A stretch of 64,000 nucleotides of DNA, taken from Ralstonia pickettii (GTDB taxonomy: Bacteria; Pseudomonadota; Gammaproteobacteria; Burkholderiales; Burkholderiaceae). The DNA lies in the NCBI RefSeq assembly GCF_030582395.1, contig NZ_CP104381.1, positions 1,860,001-1,924,000 on the forward strand, written 5' to 3'. The notes beneath the pieces were generated by a model. That model was not told where the DNA came from. It made no database searches and was given only the letters and a program-made list of their open reading frames with translations. Positions 18,667 through 27,689 of this stretch are shown in pieces; position 1 is the first letter of the stretch, and every line of letters starts with the position of its first letter. Made by a program: the position numbers and the translations under genes.

Positions 18667-19926
18667 ATGCGAGCAACAGAGGTCTTTACCCCTGGTAAGA
18701 ACCCCACAATTACATTCGTACGCGAGCATCTCGAAAGCCGCGAGCAGACCTTCAAAGACGCCCGAGAGCAAGGGCTTCTCATCACAATCTCTGGTCCGTC
18801 GAAGTCGGGCAAGACAGTCTTCGTGAAGAACGTCGTTGGCCCGGACTATTTGGTGCCCGTGACAGGCGCTGGCGTTACTGCTCCAGACCAGCTTTGGCTG
18901 AAGGTTTTCCATCAGATCGGGACAGAGATTCCAACCGGCAGCTCGTCAGAAGTGAATCGATCAGCCTCGGTCAGTGTTGGCGGAAAAGGCTCTATGGACG
19001 CACTGATCGCAAAGGGTGAGATCAGTGGCCAAGCAGCTGGAACACTCGGGGATAAGACAACCTCGTCGACAAGCCAACCGGTAGACTATCTGCAACTGCT
19101 GATTCGGGAGTTGGCCAAGACGGGCTTTGTGGTGTTTATCGATGACTTTCACTACATCCCGCCAGAGGTCCAAAAATCCGTTGCCGAGCAAATAAAAGAA
19201 GCTATCGACAAGGGGGTGGAAATTGTTTGTGCCTCGGTACCCTATCACTCCGAAGATTTGTTGAGAGCAAATCCGGATCTTCAGGGTCGATTTGTGCCAA
19301 TTGACTTTGACTACTGGGACACGGAAACGCTGAAGAAAATTGGCTCCCAAGGATTTGGTGAACTGGGCATCGAACCGGACCCGCTCCTTCTTCTGGCCTT
19401 CGCCAAGGAAGCGGCGGGATCTCCCCAACTCATGCAGTCAATCTGTCTAAACGCTTGTTACGAACTCGGTGTGCGCGAAAAATTGGGTACACCACTTAAA
19501 GCAACAAACAACAAAGAATTTCTCTCTCGCGTCTGCAACAGGACATCCAGCACAGACTTTTCAAGCACCCTTGAGAAGTTGCGCGAAGGTCCAAAAACTC
19601 GGGGCACGGACCGCATCACGTACAGGCTGCGCGCCGGAGATACCGGTGATGTCTACACGATCGTCCTTAGAGCTGTTGCGCTTGATCCTCCGCAACTCCG
19701 CTTCCGTTACTCGCAACTACTTGGGCGAATCAAGGAAGTCTGTGAGAAAGACACGCCCTCAGGCTCAAGCACTACGGGCGCTTGCTTGCACATCGCGAAC
19801 CTCGCAAACGACGGCCAGCCCAAGGTATTGATTGAGTGGGACGCCGTGAGCGAAATCTTGGACATCCGCGAGCCATACCTCCTCTTTTATATGCGATGGT
19901 CGGATACCTTGGTCAAGCTGGCGTGA
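18667..19926 (+). CDS. AAA/STAND-like ATPase, candidate phage-borne defence gene
   Basis: A 419-residue P-loop protein. Walker A is GPSKSGKT (43-50) and Walker B is VVFIDD (155-160), followed by a sensor-like strand (EIVCASVPYHSED) and a winged-helix-like C-terminal part. The stretch between the motifs (about 92-135) is Ser/Gly-rich and probably flexible. It has a strong ribosome site (GAGGAAGG) and is clearly AT-richer than the flanking phage genes, a sign of separate origin. It sits alone between the repeat region and the SOS-controlled operon, a typical moron position. A defence or superinfection-exclusion role is inference. Confidence 0.6.
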   Translation: MRATEVFTPGKNPTITFVREHLESREQTFKDAREQGLLITISGPSKSGKTVFVKNVVGPDYLVPVTGAGVTAPDQLWLKVFHQIGTEIPTGSSSEVNRSASVSVGGKGSMDALIAKGEISGQAAGTLGDKTTSSTSQPVDYLQLLIRELAKTGFVVFIDDFHYIPPEVQKSVAEQIKEAIDKGVEIVCASVPYHSEDLLRANPDLQGRFVPIDFDYWDTETLKKIGSQGFGELGIEPDPLLLLAFAKEAAGSPQLMQSICLNACYELGVREKLGTPLKATNNKEFLSRVCNRTSSTDFSSTLEKLREGPKTRGTDRITYRLRAGDTGDVYTIVLRAVALDPPQLRFRYSQLLGRIKEVCEKDTPSGSSTTGACLHIANLANDGQPKVLIEWDAVSEILDIREPYLLFYMRWSDTLVKLA

Positions 19927-20310
19927 GTTGTAGATCGTATTGGCACGCTGCATAGTTCTGCTGCATAAATTCGCATGCGGTCTTCATGCTCACTGAGTCA
20001 CGCTGCACCACTGGGCCCAAAGGCGGCTTGGCCACGTGCGACTGCAAAGATTCCATCCGATGAAGCGTGCGGGTGAGGCGGGGTCCCAACGGCGCGCGCC
20101 AGGTCGCGACACCAGCCTGCCTGCCTCTTCCCTGCCCCTCCCCACCGCGCTGCAGCCCCTCCAGCACGCGTAGAGCGCGCGTGGTGGCCCGATCACGAAG
20201 GGGATAGCGCTGGGGCAAGCTGTGCGCAAAGAAGCTCTCCAGCGCCCCAATACGTGCCTATCGGTCCACGTCTGCATTGTCTACGTTGACTCGTAGGATC
20301 GTGCCTCGGA
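19927..20310. other. 384-base region without a convincing gene
   Basis: A leftward frame of about 100 codons (19913-20218) is open but Arg/Gly-rich, lacks a ribosome site and overlaps the end of the ATPase gene; I could not relate it to a family. The base composition changes sharply at about 20030 from AT-rich to GC-rich, suggesting a junction between separately acquired cassettes. Confidence 0.4.
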
Positions 20311-20330
20311 TACTGTATATTCATACAGTA
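20311..20330 (+). promoter_or_regulatory. LexA operator (SOS box)
   Basis: TACTGTATATTCATACAGTA contains the full LexA consensus CTGT-N8-ACAG (20313-20328) with an AT-rich spacer and matching TA flanks. It lies 9 bases before the ATG at 20340, so bound LexA would block transcription and initiation of the two-gene operon. It is the only such site I noticed in the window. Confidence 0.88.
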
Positions 20331-20339
20331 TTTGCAGCC

Positions 20340-20870
20340 ATGGAATCGCCCGCACCTCCGCACATCGTCCACAAATACCGCTACCTGGACGCCAAGACTG
20401 GTCGCTGGAAAATGACTCGGCACCACATGAGCGCAGAGGCGGCCGAGCAGTTTTTTGCGCCCGGCGCTTCGACACACTTCAGGGCGGAGAAATGGGAGCC
20501 GGTGGAAGCCACACGGGAGGATCGGGGGAGCGGCCATCCAATGCAGGGAAAGGGCATCGACTGCCATCCGCCCAAGAGCGCCCCGCCTCCGCCGCCCAGG
20601 CTGAAGGTCGAGGAGGTTCGCGCGATATGGGAGCGGAACAAGTGCCAAGACGTAAGGCGCTTGATCTGGGAGATCTGGTATCTCCGCAGCACGGTTGACT
20701 ACGCCCGTTACGTCGCCGCGTGGGTGGAAAACATCGATATCGACCCACCGTTTGACCGGCGGGTCACAGCGCTGCAGATGGCGCTTACCAGCCACCCTTC
20801 TTCGGCCGACCTGGAATGGAGCAGCGCCGAGATCGTTCTCCTGAAGCGACTCGCCAAAGCGCGCCGCTGA
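20340..20870 (+). CDS. SOS-controlled hypothetical protein
   Basis: A 176-residue protein directly under the LexA box. Residues 75-85 are Pro-rich (SAPPPPPR) and link an N-terminal basic part (IVHKYRYLDAKTGRWKMTRHHM) to a Trp-rich helical part (VRRLIWEIWYLRSTVDYARYVAAWVENIDID). I do not recognise the family. The 31-base gap to the SRAP gene suggests one transcript. In the P2 relative 186, a LexA-controlled gene (tum) inactivates the repressor to induce the prophage; this gene could be an analogue, but there is no sequence evidence for that. Confidence 0.75.
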   Translation: MESPAPPHIVHKYRYLDAKTGRWKMTRHHMSAEAAEQFFAPGASTHFRAEKWEPVEATREDRGSGHPMQGKGIDCHPPKSAPPPPPRLKVEEVRAIWERNKCQDVRRLIWEIWYLRSTVDYARYVAAWVENIDIDPPFDRRVTALQMALTSHPSSADLEWSSAEIVLLKRLAKARR

Positions 20871-20901
20871 TCTATCATGACCTCACCCACGGGAGCCGCC
20901 C

Positions 20902-21837
20902 ATGTGCTACTCCGCCCAAATCGAAGCCGACTATCGACGGTTCGTACACGAGTACGGCGCGATCATGTCGCTCGACGAATTCACGCGGATGGTGATGGAG
21001 TACTTCGCCAACCCGAAGATGCGCGTGCCGCGGGCAATGACCGCGCACTTCCTCGAATCGCCCGAGACGAACGAAGAAAAGAAAATCGCCGAGGTCATCC
21101 GCGCGCGCATGGCCGCAGACGAGATCGCGCTGCTGCAGGAGCTGGCCAAGCAGACGGAACGGCTGGAGAAAGCCCAGCAGGCCCTCGCCGCCAAGGCCAC
21201 CAAGAAGGCTGCTGAAGACGTCCGCATCGCCACCAACAAGATCGCGGCAGCCAAGGGCAAACTCGAAGAGCTCAAGAGTACCGAGCTCAAGCCGCGCGAC
21301 TCGCGCATCTACCCCGGCTGGTACGCGCCCGTGATGGTGATGGAGAACGGCCGGCGCGTCGTCAAACCGATGCGCTACCAGTGTCGCCCCGCCGGCAAAC
21401 CGGCCTTCTACGACGAACAGTACCCCGGCACCTACAACGCGCGCCGCGACAACCTACGCGGCTTCTGGAAAGGCCAGTACGGCCACACGCACGGCCTTGT
21501 CCTGATCGACGCCTTCTATGAGAACGTGACCGGCCCAGACGGCAAAAACGTCGTGCTCGAATTCCGCCCCGACCCGCCGCAGACGCTGCTCGTCGCCTGC
21601 GTGTGGTCACACTGGCGCGCGACCAAGCCCGGGGAAAAGGATCTGCTGTCGTTCGCCATCATCACCGACGATCCGCCGCCGGAGATTGCCGAGGCCGGGC
21701 ACGATCGCTGCCCGATTGCGATCAAGCCGGAGAACATTGATGCGTGGTTGAACCCGGAGCCGCGCAGCCTCGATGCGGTAGACGCGATTCTTGAGAACAA
21801 GCTGCGGCCGTATTACGTCCATCGGCGTGCGCCGTGA
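20902..21837 (+). CDS. SRAP-family protein (YedK/HMCES type), SOS-controlled
   Basis: A 311-residue SOS-response-associated peptidase-family protein. The catalytic Cys is exposed as residue 2 after Met removal (MCYSAQ). The other active-site residues are present: N179 in YNARRDN, E207 in DAFYEN and H267 in GHDRCPIAI. The family crosslinks through Cys2 to abasic sites in single-stranded DNA and shields them during replication. Compared with YedK (about 220 residues) it has an inserted charged coiled coil (about 55-125, with EELAKQTERLEKAQQALAAK). Its LexA box and phage location suggest protection of replicating phage or damaged DNA, or antagonism of host repair. Confidence 0.88.
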   Translation: MCYSAQIEADYRRFVHEYGAIMSLDEFTRMVMEYFANPKMRVPRAMTAHFLESPETNEEKKIAEVIRARMAADEIALLQELAKQTERLEKAQQALAAKATKKAAEDVRIATNKIAAAKGKLEELKSTELKPRDSRIYPGWYAPVMVMENGRRVVKPMRYQCRPAGKPAFYDEQYPGTYNARRDNLRGFWKGQYGHTHGLVLIDAFYENVTGPDGKNVVLEFRPDPPQTLLVACVWSHWRATKPGEKDLLSFAIITDDPPPEIAEAGHDRCPIAIKPENIDAWLNPEPRSLDAVDAILENKLRPYYVHRRAP

Positions 21838-21892
21838 CATCCGCTTTGGCCGAAAGACCTCGTGAGGCTTGGCGTGCGGACCGGACTAAGAG

Positions 21893-22558
21893 TCAGACGA
21901 CGGGGACACGATTAGCCAATCCTGCCGTAACTTGTTCTTTGAACGGCTTCATGCGCAAGTAGGCGCGCTTGGAAAGATCGATTTGGTAGTCGAGAGACTT
22001 GCGGATTTCCGCATGAATATGAATTGCGTTGCGTGCCTCATAGAACTCAATCAGGTCATCTCGCAGGGCTGGCTCTATTAGTCCCAATGAAGCTGCACAC
22101 TCCGCCTTCTTATCGAAACGGACCTTCGATTCGTCTGTTCGTCCTATGGCCTCGAACGTCGGGATAATTTTCTTACCGTCGTGCTCAAGATGCTTCTCAA
22201 GCAGCTGCATGCTGGCGGGCGGTATCGATATTTGCTTCTTCGTCGGGAACTCGGTGAGTTTCTTCACTTCCGGTTCTGTTGAAAGCGTTTCAAATAAGAT
22301 ATGGTGGATTACAGCCTCATAGATTGAAGCGTACGATAGAATTTGAATTCGTATTTGTGCACGCAAAAGCCAATCATCTGCCTCCAATCCTTCTAACAGC
22401 TTGTAGATATATCTCGTTGAAATAAATTCTTCGCCGAGTCGCTTGGCCAACGCATCGTCACTAATGAAGTCGAAGTACGAGACATGCCAATCCTCAGTGG
22501 CAACGTGCGCACTGATGTATTTGGTGATTTGATCTTTAACCGTCGTTTCAAATGTCAT
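21893..22558 (-). CDS. hypothetical protein with HEPN-like RNxxH motif
   Basis: A 221-residue, mostly helical, AT-rich leftward gene between the SRAP and portal genes. Near the C-terminus it carries EARNAIHIHAEIR (R176-N177, H180, H182), resembling the R-x(4-6)-H signature of HEPN ribonucleases. No membrane segment or signal peptide. HEPN proteins in prophages often act as abortive-infection RNases or toxins, but the motif is short and this is only a candidate. No antitoxin-like partner is adjacent; the gene stands alone, with a different base composition from the portal gene. Confidence 0.6.
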   Translation of the reverse strand: MTFETTVKDQITKYISAHVATEDWHVSYFDFISDDALAKRLGEEFISTRYIYKLLEGLEADDWLLRAQIRIQILSYASIYEAVIHHILFETLSTEPEVKKLTEFPTKKQISIPPASMQLLEKHLEHDGKKIIPTFEAIGRTDESKVRFDKKAECAASLGLIEPALRDDLIEFYEARNAIHIHAEIRKSLDYQIDLSKRAYLRMKPFKEQVTAGLANRVPVV

Positions 22559-22809
22559 GTCATTCCTACTTGTAGTTTAACGTCCCGACTCTGCCCTGTT
22601 ACACGGTCTTACACCCAACAGTCAGTCGAGCAGCTTTCTTGCGCGTGAATATTTTCAGAAGCAAAGCTTTCGTGTCAGCAACCCCACGGAGCGGCATGGC
22701 CGAAAGAGCAATCCACCGATCCCTGATATTGAAAGGCCTTCACGTCAGGCGGGCAATACCCTCTCGAGGAGGGGTACGCGGTTTTGCGATTTTGCAAACA
22801 TTACCCATT
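22559..22809. other. 251-base gap at the left end of the head genes
   Basis: No gene seen. By analogy with P2, where the cohesive-end site lies just outside gene Q, the cos site is probably here, but I could not pick it out by sequence. Confidence 0.3.
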
Positions 22810-23853
22810 TCATACCGACGATGCACCAAGCCCATACTCCTCAAACCGCACCACCTCTTCCCCCACCCACTCATTAATTGCCAACAGCCGATCCTGCAGC
22901 GGCTTAACCTCATTCCGCGCGAACACCAAGGCAGCCTTTTCCACATCACCAAAGCCCCCGGTATTCGACGGAATGATCCCCATGAGCTGCGGCGGCACCC
23001 GGTGCGACGCGAGTTGGTCATCGCGCGTCACGTTCTTGATGTTCCAGAACTCGTCCTTCGCGGCCACTTCTGACACGGGCAGAAGCTGAATCCCGTCCTT
23101 CTTGCCCTTCGGCGCATACATGAACACGTTGCGGAAATTCCCCGGCCCCTTCGACGACGCGATCGCGTCGCGCAGCCCCTTCACATCCTCCATCCGTTGC
23201 GCCTCGTCGGTCATGTACAGGATGAAGCCTGCGTGTGAGCCGTTCTTGTAATACTTCCGACGAAACAGCGTGGCTGACTCGTTCAACCAGGTCGCATTCA
23301 ACGACGACAGGTATTCCGGCAACCCATACACCTCCTGATTAATGTCCGGCTCCTGCAAATGAAACACGGTGCCGCGCGCGAACTCATGCGGCTCGCCTGC
23401 ACCGTGCACGAAGTAATACGTCGACAAATCGACACCCCGCCGCATGTACTTCGCCATCGCAGGCACCAATCCCATACTGGAGCCCGCCCAGCTCAAGCGG
23501 TTTTCCAAATACGCATTGCCAAACACCTGCCAGTCAAGCACAAAGCGCTCGAAGGCGGCGCGCGGGAACAACCGATGCGGAATAAACGTGCTGACCAGGA
23601 TGTTGCGCTTCACATAGATCGCCGAACTGTGATGCGCAGCGGCCCGGAACGACTTCGCCAGGCCATCCCACGGCAGCGGCGGCTCAAACCACTTCCCCAT
23701 GCGCATGCACTCCAGATAGTCGAGCAGCTCGCGCCGGTCGAGCACCTCCATCGGGTCACCAAACGAGAAGACCTCCGGGCGCGCCGCCTGGTCGTTGGGG
23801 TGCGCAGCGGGCGTCGCTGTGCCAGCGGCGCGCCGATTCTTCTTGCGGCTCAT
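22810..23853 (-). CDS. Q: portal protein (P2 gpQ)
   Basis: A 347-residue PBSX/P2-type portal protein, forming the dodecameric ring through which DNA enters the capsid. Family-typical stretches include VFSFGDPMEVLDRRELLDYLE near the start, and SLNATWLNESATLFRRKYYKNGSHAGFILYMTD and PPQLMGIIPSNTGGFGDVEKA later. The ATG at 23853 overlaps the terminase stop by four bases; a longer in-frame extension is not family-like. Co-transcribed with the terminase gene, leftward. Confidence 0.95.
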   Translation of the reverse strand: MSRKKNRRAAGTATPAAHPNDQAARPEVFSFGDPMEVLDRRELLDYLECMRMGKWFEPPLPWDGLAKSFRAAAHHSSAIYVKRNILVSTFIPHRLFPRAAFERFVLDWQVFGNAYLENRLSWAGSSMGLVPAMAKYMRRGVDLSTYYFVHGAGEPHEFARGTVFHLQEPDINQEVYGLPEYLSSLNATWLNESATLFRRKYYKNGSHAGFILYMTDEAQRMEDVKGLRDAIASSKGPGNFRNVFMYAPKGKKDGIQLLPVSEVAAKDEFWNIKNVTRDDQLASHRVPPQLMGIIPSNTGGFGDVEKAALVFARNEVKPLQDRLLAINEWVGEEVVRFEEYGLGASSV

Positions 23854-25637
23854 AAGAACTCCATAAAGCTGGTATTGGTCGAGGTCGCGCCTTCGAGTGG
23901 TTCGTACGAAAGCGCATGCATGCAGGCCCACGCCAGATCGGCGTGGCTGGTGTCCTCCGAGCGCCCTGCCTGATAGGTAACGCGCGCGCCGGAGGCGGTA
24001 ACGGTTTTCTTGATGGACATAAACGACGCGGCGAAGTCCGTCCAACCGGCGTCGAACTCCAGCCGGCCTTTGCTGATGACGTCGTACGCCTTCAGCACCA
24101 GGTTCGTCTTCACATCGACGGAATACGAGAACCCGTGCGCGTCAGGCCTGCACCTCGTTACGAGCTGGTACACGGCATCCCCGACCCCTGTGCGGTCGAT
24201 CCCGATGAAGGCCACGGTGTAGCGTTCGCACATTCGCAGAATGGCGCGCGCCTGCTCCTCAAAATCGATGCCCTTGAACTGGTGTTTCTCCAGCACGCGG
24301 AACTTGCCATCAGGCACCGTCGGCGGCGCTACCACCACAATGGCCGCACTGTCGCCCGTTGGCCCACCCCCGTTAGGGTCATAGCCCAACCACACCTCCC
24401 GCGTACCAAACGGACGCGGTGCAAACGGCCGAAAGTCCGCCCACTCCTCCCAGCTATCGACCATCCCGCGAGACAGCATCGACAGCGGGAAGACCGACGC
24501 CGTGTCATCCACAAACTGACACATCAGCAGGTTGGCGTACTCGGGCTCGCTGTACTCCAGCCGCAACTGGTCCAGGTCGAACAGATTGCAGCCACCACGC
24601 AGCGCGTCCTCCACCGACACGATCTGCCGCCACTGCCCATCTGCGCAGCGTAGGCCGTCGCGCAGCGCCGCGTGACTCACGTCAATCTTGACCTGCCGGT
24701 CCTTCGCCTTCCCCCTGTTGAACAGCGCGCCCGACCAGAACGGATACGCCTCATGCGCCAGGCTGGAAGGCGTCGAGAAATACGTCTGTCGCCAGTGCTT
24801 GTGGATCGCCATACCAGAGGCAACCTTGCGTAGCTCCTGGAAGCGCGGCACCCAGAAGTACTCATCGAAATACAGGTTGCCGTGATAGCTCTGCGCGGTG
24901 CGCGCGTTCGTGCCCAGGAAGTACAGCGTCGCACCGTTCGGCAGCACGATGGGATCGCCCTTCAGCTCCACGCCGGCAGCGTCCTTCGCAAACTGCGTCA
25001 TGTACTGCTTGAACACGTGCGCCTGTGCCTTGCTGGCCGACAGGAAGATCTGATTGCGTCCCGTCGTCAGCGCATCAATAAACGCCTCGCGCGCGAAATA
25101 CCAGGTCGCCCCAATCTGGCGCGACTTCAAGATGTTGCGAATGCGCTCCGCCTCGCCCGCGCGATGCCACACCTGCTGATACCCGAACAGCGAATCGCGG
25201 AACGCATCCAGCAACTGCTCCTGCTCCTCCGGGCTGACCGCGTTGCGCTCCGGCTTCTTGCGCGGCCCCGCATTGCGGTTTGCCACCTTGGGGTTGAGGT
25301 CCGTCTCGTTGCCGCCATCGCGGTAACGCTCGCGCCGCGCGATGTTGTTGAGCTGCCGGTTCAGCAGGTCGATCTCTTTGAAGTCGCGCCCTTCTTTCTG
25401 CTCCTTCGCCACCAGGCGCATCAAGCGCTCTTCAATCGTCAGCGCCACGCGCTCATCCGGCGTCGTGTCCGCCCACCCGTCGCGGCGCTTCCAGCTATGC
25501 ACCGTCACCGGCTTCACCTTGAGCATTTCCGCGATGCGCGCAACGCGGTAGCCCTGCCAGTAGAGCGAACGCGCCACGCGGCGCGGGTCCATTTCCGGGT
25601 CGATTGAGAGAGAAGCGATAGGCGGCAACGTAGTCAT
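23850..25637 (-). CDS. P: terminase large (ATPase/nuclease) subunit (P2 gpP)
   Basis: A 595-residue terminase motor. A helix-turn-helix lies near the N-terminus (YRVARIAEMLKVKPVTVHSWKRR), then the ATPase with a deviant P-loop (SRQIGATW, 172-179, as usual for this family) and Walker B YFDEY (256-260). The C-terminal RNase-H-like nuclease shows the acidic positions GYDPNGGG and FIGIDRTG. It cuts concatemers at cos and pumps DNA into proheads through gpQ. Its promoter region is shared with gene O and contains an Ogr-type palindrome. Confidence 0.95.
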   Translation of the reverse strand: MTTLPPIASLSIDPEMDPRRVARSLYWQGYRVARIAEMLKVKPVTVHSWKRRDGWADTTPDERVALTIEERLMRLVAKEQKEGRDFKEIDLLNRQLNNIARRERYRDGGNETDLNPKVANRNAGPRKKPERNAVSPEEQEQLLDAFRDSLFGYQQVWHRAGEAERIRNILKSRQIGATWYFAREAFIDALTTGRNQIFLSASKAQAHVFKQYMTQFAKDAAGVELKGDPIVLPNGATLYFLGTNARTAQSYHGNLYFDEYFWVPRFQELRKVASGMAIHKHWRQTYFSTPSSLAHEAYPFWSGALFNRGKAKDRQVKIDVSHAALRDGLRCADGQWRQIVSVEDALRGGCNLFDLDQLRLEYSEPEYANLLMCQFVDDTASVFPLSMLSRGMVDSWEEWADFRPFAPRPFGTREVWLGYDPNGGGPTGDSAAIVVVAPPTVPDGKFRVLEKHQFKGIDFEEQARAILRMCERYTVAFIGIDRTGVGDAVYQLVTRCRPDAHGFSYSVDVKTNLVLKAYDVISKGRLEFDAGWTDFAASFMSIKKTVTASGARVTYQAGRSEDTSHADLAWACMHALSYEPLEGATSTNTSFMEFL

Positions 25638-25680
25638 GCCGCAACGCTACCGGCCGCGCGCGCGCGTGCCACGCGCTGCC

Positions 25681-25705
25681 TGTTGTAGCGCCGGTTCGCA
25701 CAACA
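25681..25705. promoter_or_regulatory. Ogr-type late-promoter palindrome (P and O)
   Basis: TGTTGT-N13-ACAACA between the divergent terminase and scaffold genes. The symmetry suits activation in both directions, like the paired P2 promoters PP and PO. Confidence 0.82.
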
Positions 25706-25778
25706 CCAACGCGTTGCCCGCGCGATGCACGGCGCTGAAGATGACAGCACCAACGAACCACAGACCACCGAGGACAAC

Positions 25779-26609
25779 ATGGGCACCAAGGCCAACAAGT
25801 TCTTCCGCATCGCCACTGAAGGCGCCACCAGCGACGGCCGCGTCATTGATCGCAACACGCTCGTGCAGATGGCGAAGAACTACGATCCGAAGACGTACAC
25901 CGCGCGCATCAACATGGAGCACATCCGCGGCTACTCGGCGGCCGGCCCCTTCAAGGCCTACGGCGATGTCGTTGCACTCAAGGCGGAAGAGCAAGACGGC
26001 AAGATGGGCCTGTACGCGCAGCTCGATCCCACCGATGAGCTGATCGCACTCACCAAGGCACGCCAAAAGATTTTTTCGTCGATGGAGGTGCAGCCGAGCT
26101 TCGCCGACACCAAAGAGGCCTACCTGGTCGGCCTGGCTGTGACGGACAACCCCGCAAGCCTCGGCTGTGAAGTCCTGCAGTTCAGCGCCACCGCCAAGGT
26201 CAACCCGCTGGCCGCGCGCAAGCAAGACCCCGACAACCTCTTCACTGAAGCCGTGGAAGTCGACTTCGACTTCACGCCCGAGCAGGCCAGCGCCACCGCA
26301 GGCCTGGCCGACAGCATCAAGCGCCTGTTCTCGCGCCAAGCCAAAGCCGAGACCGGCAACGACGCCCGCTTCTCCGACGTGCAGGACGCCGTGCAGATCA
26401 TCGCCACGCAGGTGCAATCGCTGGGCGACCAGTTCACCGCAGGCCTCAAGACGATCAACGACCAAGTGGCGCAGCTCACGGCACAGGCCGACGAGCGCGA
26501 CAAGGCCTTCAACTCGCTCAAACACGGGCTGGAAAACACACCGGCCTTCACCGCGCGCCCGCCTGCCACCGGCGGCGATGGCACCGCCGACATCAAGACC
26601 GACTGCTGA
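25779..26609 (+). CDS. O: capsid scaffolding protease (P2 gpO)
   Basis: A 276-residue scaffold/prohead protease. The N-terminus (KFFRIATEGATSDGRVIDR and ARINMEHIRG) matches gpO closely; in P2 this part is a serine protease with a catalytic His in the NxEHxRG segment. The C-terminal half is the coiled scaffolding part. I chose the ATG at 25779 with GAGGAC upstream because it gives the family N-terminus; an in-frame extension from 25725 adds 18 residues without homology. First gene of the rightward head operon. Confidence 0.93.
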   Translation: MGTKANKFFRIATEGATSDGRVIDRNTLVQMAKNYDPKTYTARINMEHIRGYSAAGPFKAYGDVVALKAEEQDGKMGLYAQLDPTDELIALTKARQKIFSSMEVQPSFADTKEAYLVGLAVTDNPASLGCEVLQFSATAKVNPLAARKQDPDNLFTEAVEVDFDFTPEQASATAGLADSIKRLFSRQAKAETGNDARFSDVQDAVQIIATQVQSLGDQFTAGLKTINDQVAQLTAQADERDKAFNSLKHGLENTPAFTARPPATGGDGTADIKTDC

Positions 26610-26651
26610 TACCGCGAAAGCCGCACACCCCGACAACACCCGGAGCACCAC

Positions 26652-27689
26652 ATGCGTAACGATACCCGCCGCCTCTACGAAGCCTATGCAGCCGAAGTTG
26701 CAAAACTGAACGGCGTTGATCGCGTCGACACGAAGTTTTCAGTCGACCCGACGGTGCAGCAGCGCTTGGAAACGAAGATCCAGGAATCCAGCCAGTTCCT
26801 GTCCAAAGTGAACGTCTACGGCGTTGGCGAGTTGGAGGGAGAAAAGGTCGGCTTGGGCGTCTCTGGCCCGGTCGCCAGCACGACGGACACGACCAAGCGG
26901 GACCGCCAGACCGTCGACATCTCGACGCTGGACGCACGCCGCTACCGCTGCGAGCAGACTAACTCCGATACGCACATCACGTATCAAAAGCTGGACGTCT
27001 GGGCGAAGTTCAAAGACTTCCAGACGCGCATCCGCGACGCCATCATCAAGCGCCAGGCACTGGACCGCATGATGATCGGCTTCAACGGCATTCAACGCGC
27101 CGCCACTTCCAACATCGTCGCGAACCCGTTGCTTCAAGACGTGAACAAAGGCTGGCTGCAACAAATCCGCGAGCAGGCCCCGCAGCGAATCATGGCGCAC
27201 GACGAGAAGCACACCGACAAGATCGTGGTCGGCGGCAGCGGCGCCGGATACGAAAACCTCGACGCGCTGGTGTTTGACCTGGTCGGCCAGCTCATTGAGC
27301 CGTGGTACGCCGAAGATCCCGAGCTGGTCGTCGTGTGCGGCCGGCAACTGCTGGCGGACAAGTACTTCCCCATCGTCAATACCAACCATCGGCCGACCGA
27401 CATGATGGCGGCCGACATGATCATCAGCCAAAAGCGTATCGGCAACCTACCTGCCGTTCGGGTGCCCTACTTCCCGCCCAACGGCCTGCTGGTCACGCGC
27501 CTGGACAACCTGTCCATCTACTACCAGGAAGGCAGCCGCCGTCGCACCATCGTCGACAACGCCAAGCGCGACCGCATTGAAAACTATGAGTCGAGCAACG
27601 ACGCCTATGTGGTCGAAGACCTCGGCTGCCTGGCGATGGCGGAGAACATCATGGTGGTGGAAGAAAAAACCAAGGTGGAGGAAAAGTGA
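26652..27689 (+). CDS. N: major capsid protein (P2 gpN)
   Basis: A 345-residue HK97-fold capsid protein of the P2 type. Typical segments are MRNDTRRLYEAYAAEVAKLNGV at the start and WAKFKDFQTRIRDAIIKRQALDRMMIGFNG and DNLSIYYQEGSRRRTIVDNAKRDRIENYESSNDAYVVED later. It builds the T=7 shell after processing by gpO. Its stop overlaps the start of the small terminase gene. Confidence 0.96.
   Translation: MRNDTRRLYEAYAAEVAKLNGVDRVDTKFSVDPTVQQRLETKIQESSQFLSKVNVYGVGELEGEKVGLGVSGPVASTTDTTKRDRQTVDISTLDARRYRCEQTNSDTHITYQKLDVWAKFKDFQTRIRDAIIKRQALDRMMIGFNGIQRAATSNIVANPLLQDVNKGWLQQIREQAPQRIMAHDEKHTDKIVVGGSGAGYENLDALVFDLVGQLIEPWYAEDPELVVVCGRQLLADKYFPIVNTNHRPTDMMAADMIISQKRIGNLPAVRVPYFPPNGLLVTRLDNLSIYYQEGSRRRTIVDNAKRDRIENYESSNDAYVVEDLGCLAMAENIMVVEEKTKVEEK

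Noticed and set aside
19913..20218. leftward frame of about 100 codons between the ATPase gene and the SOS box
   Set aside because: No ribosome site, Arg/Gly-rich, overlaps the ATPase gene end, no family resemblance.
20340..21837. UmuDC/ImuAB-type SOS mutagenesis operon
   Set aside because: The second gene is clearly SRAP (MCYSAQ start and N/E/H residues) and no polymerase motif is present.
22559..22809. possible cos site
   Set aside because: Expected here by P2 analogy, but no sequence I can defend as the cohesive end; needs a direct comparison with a known relative.
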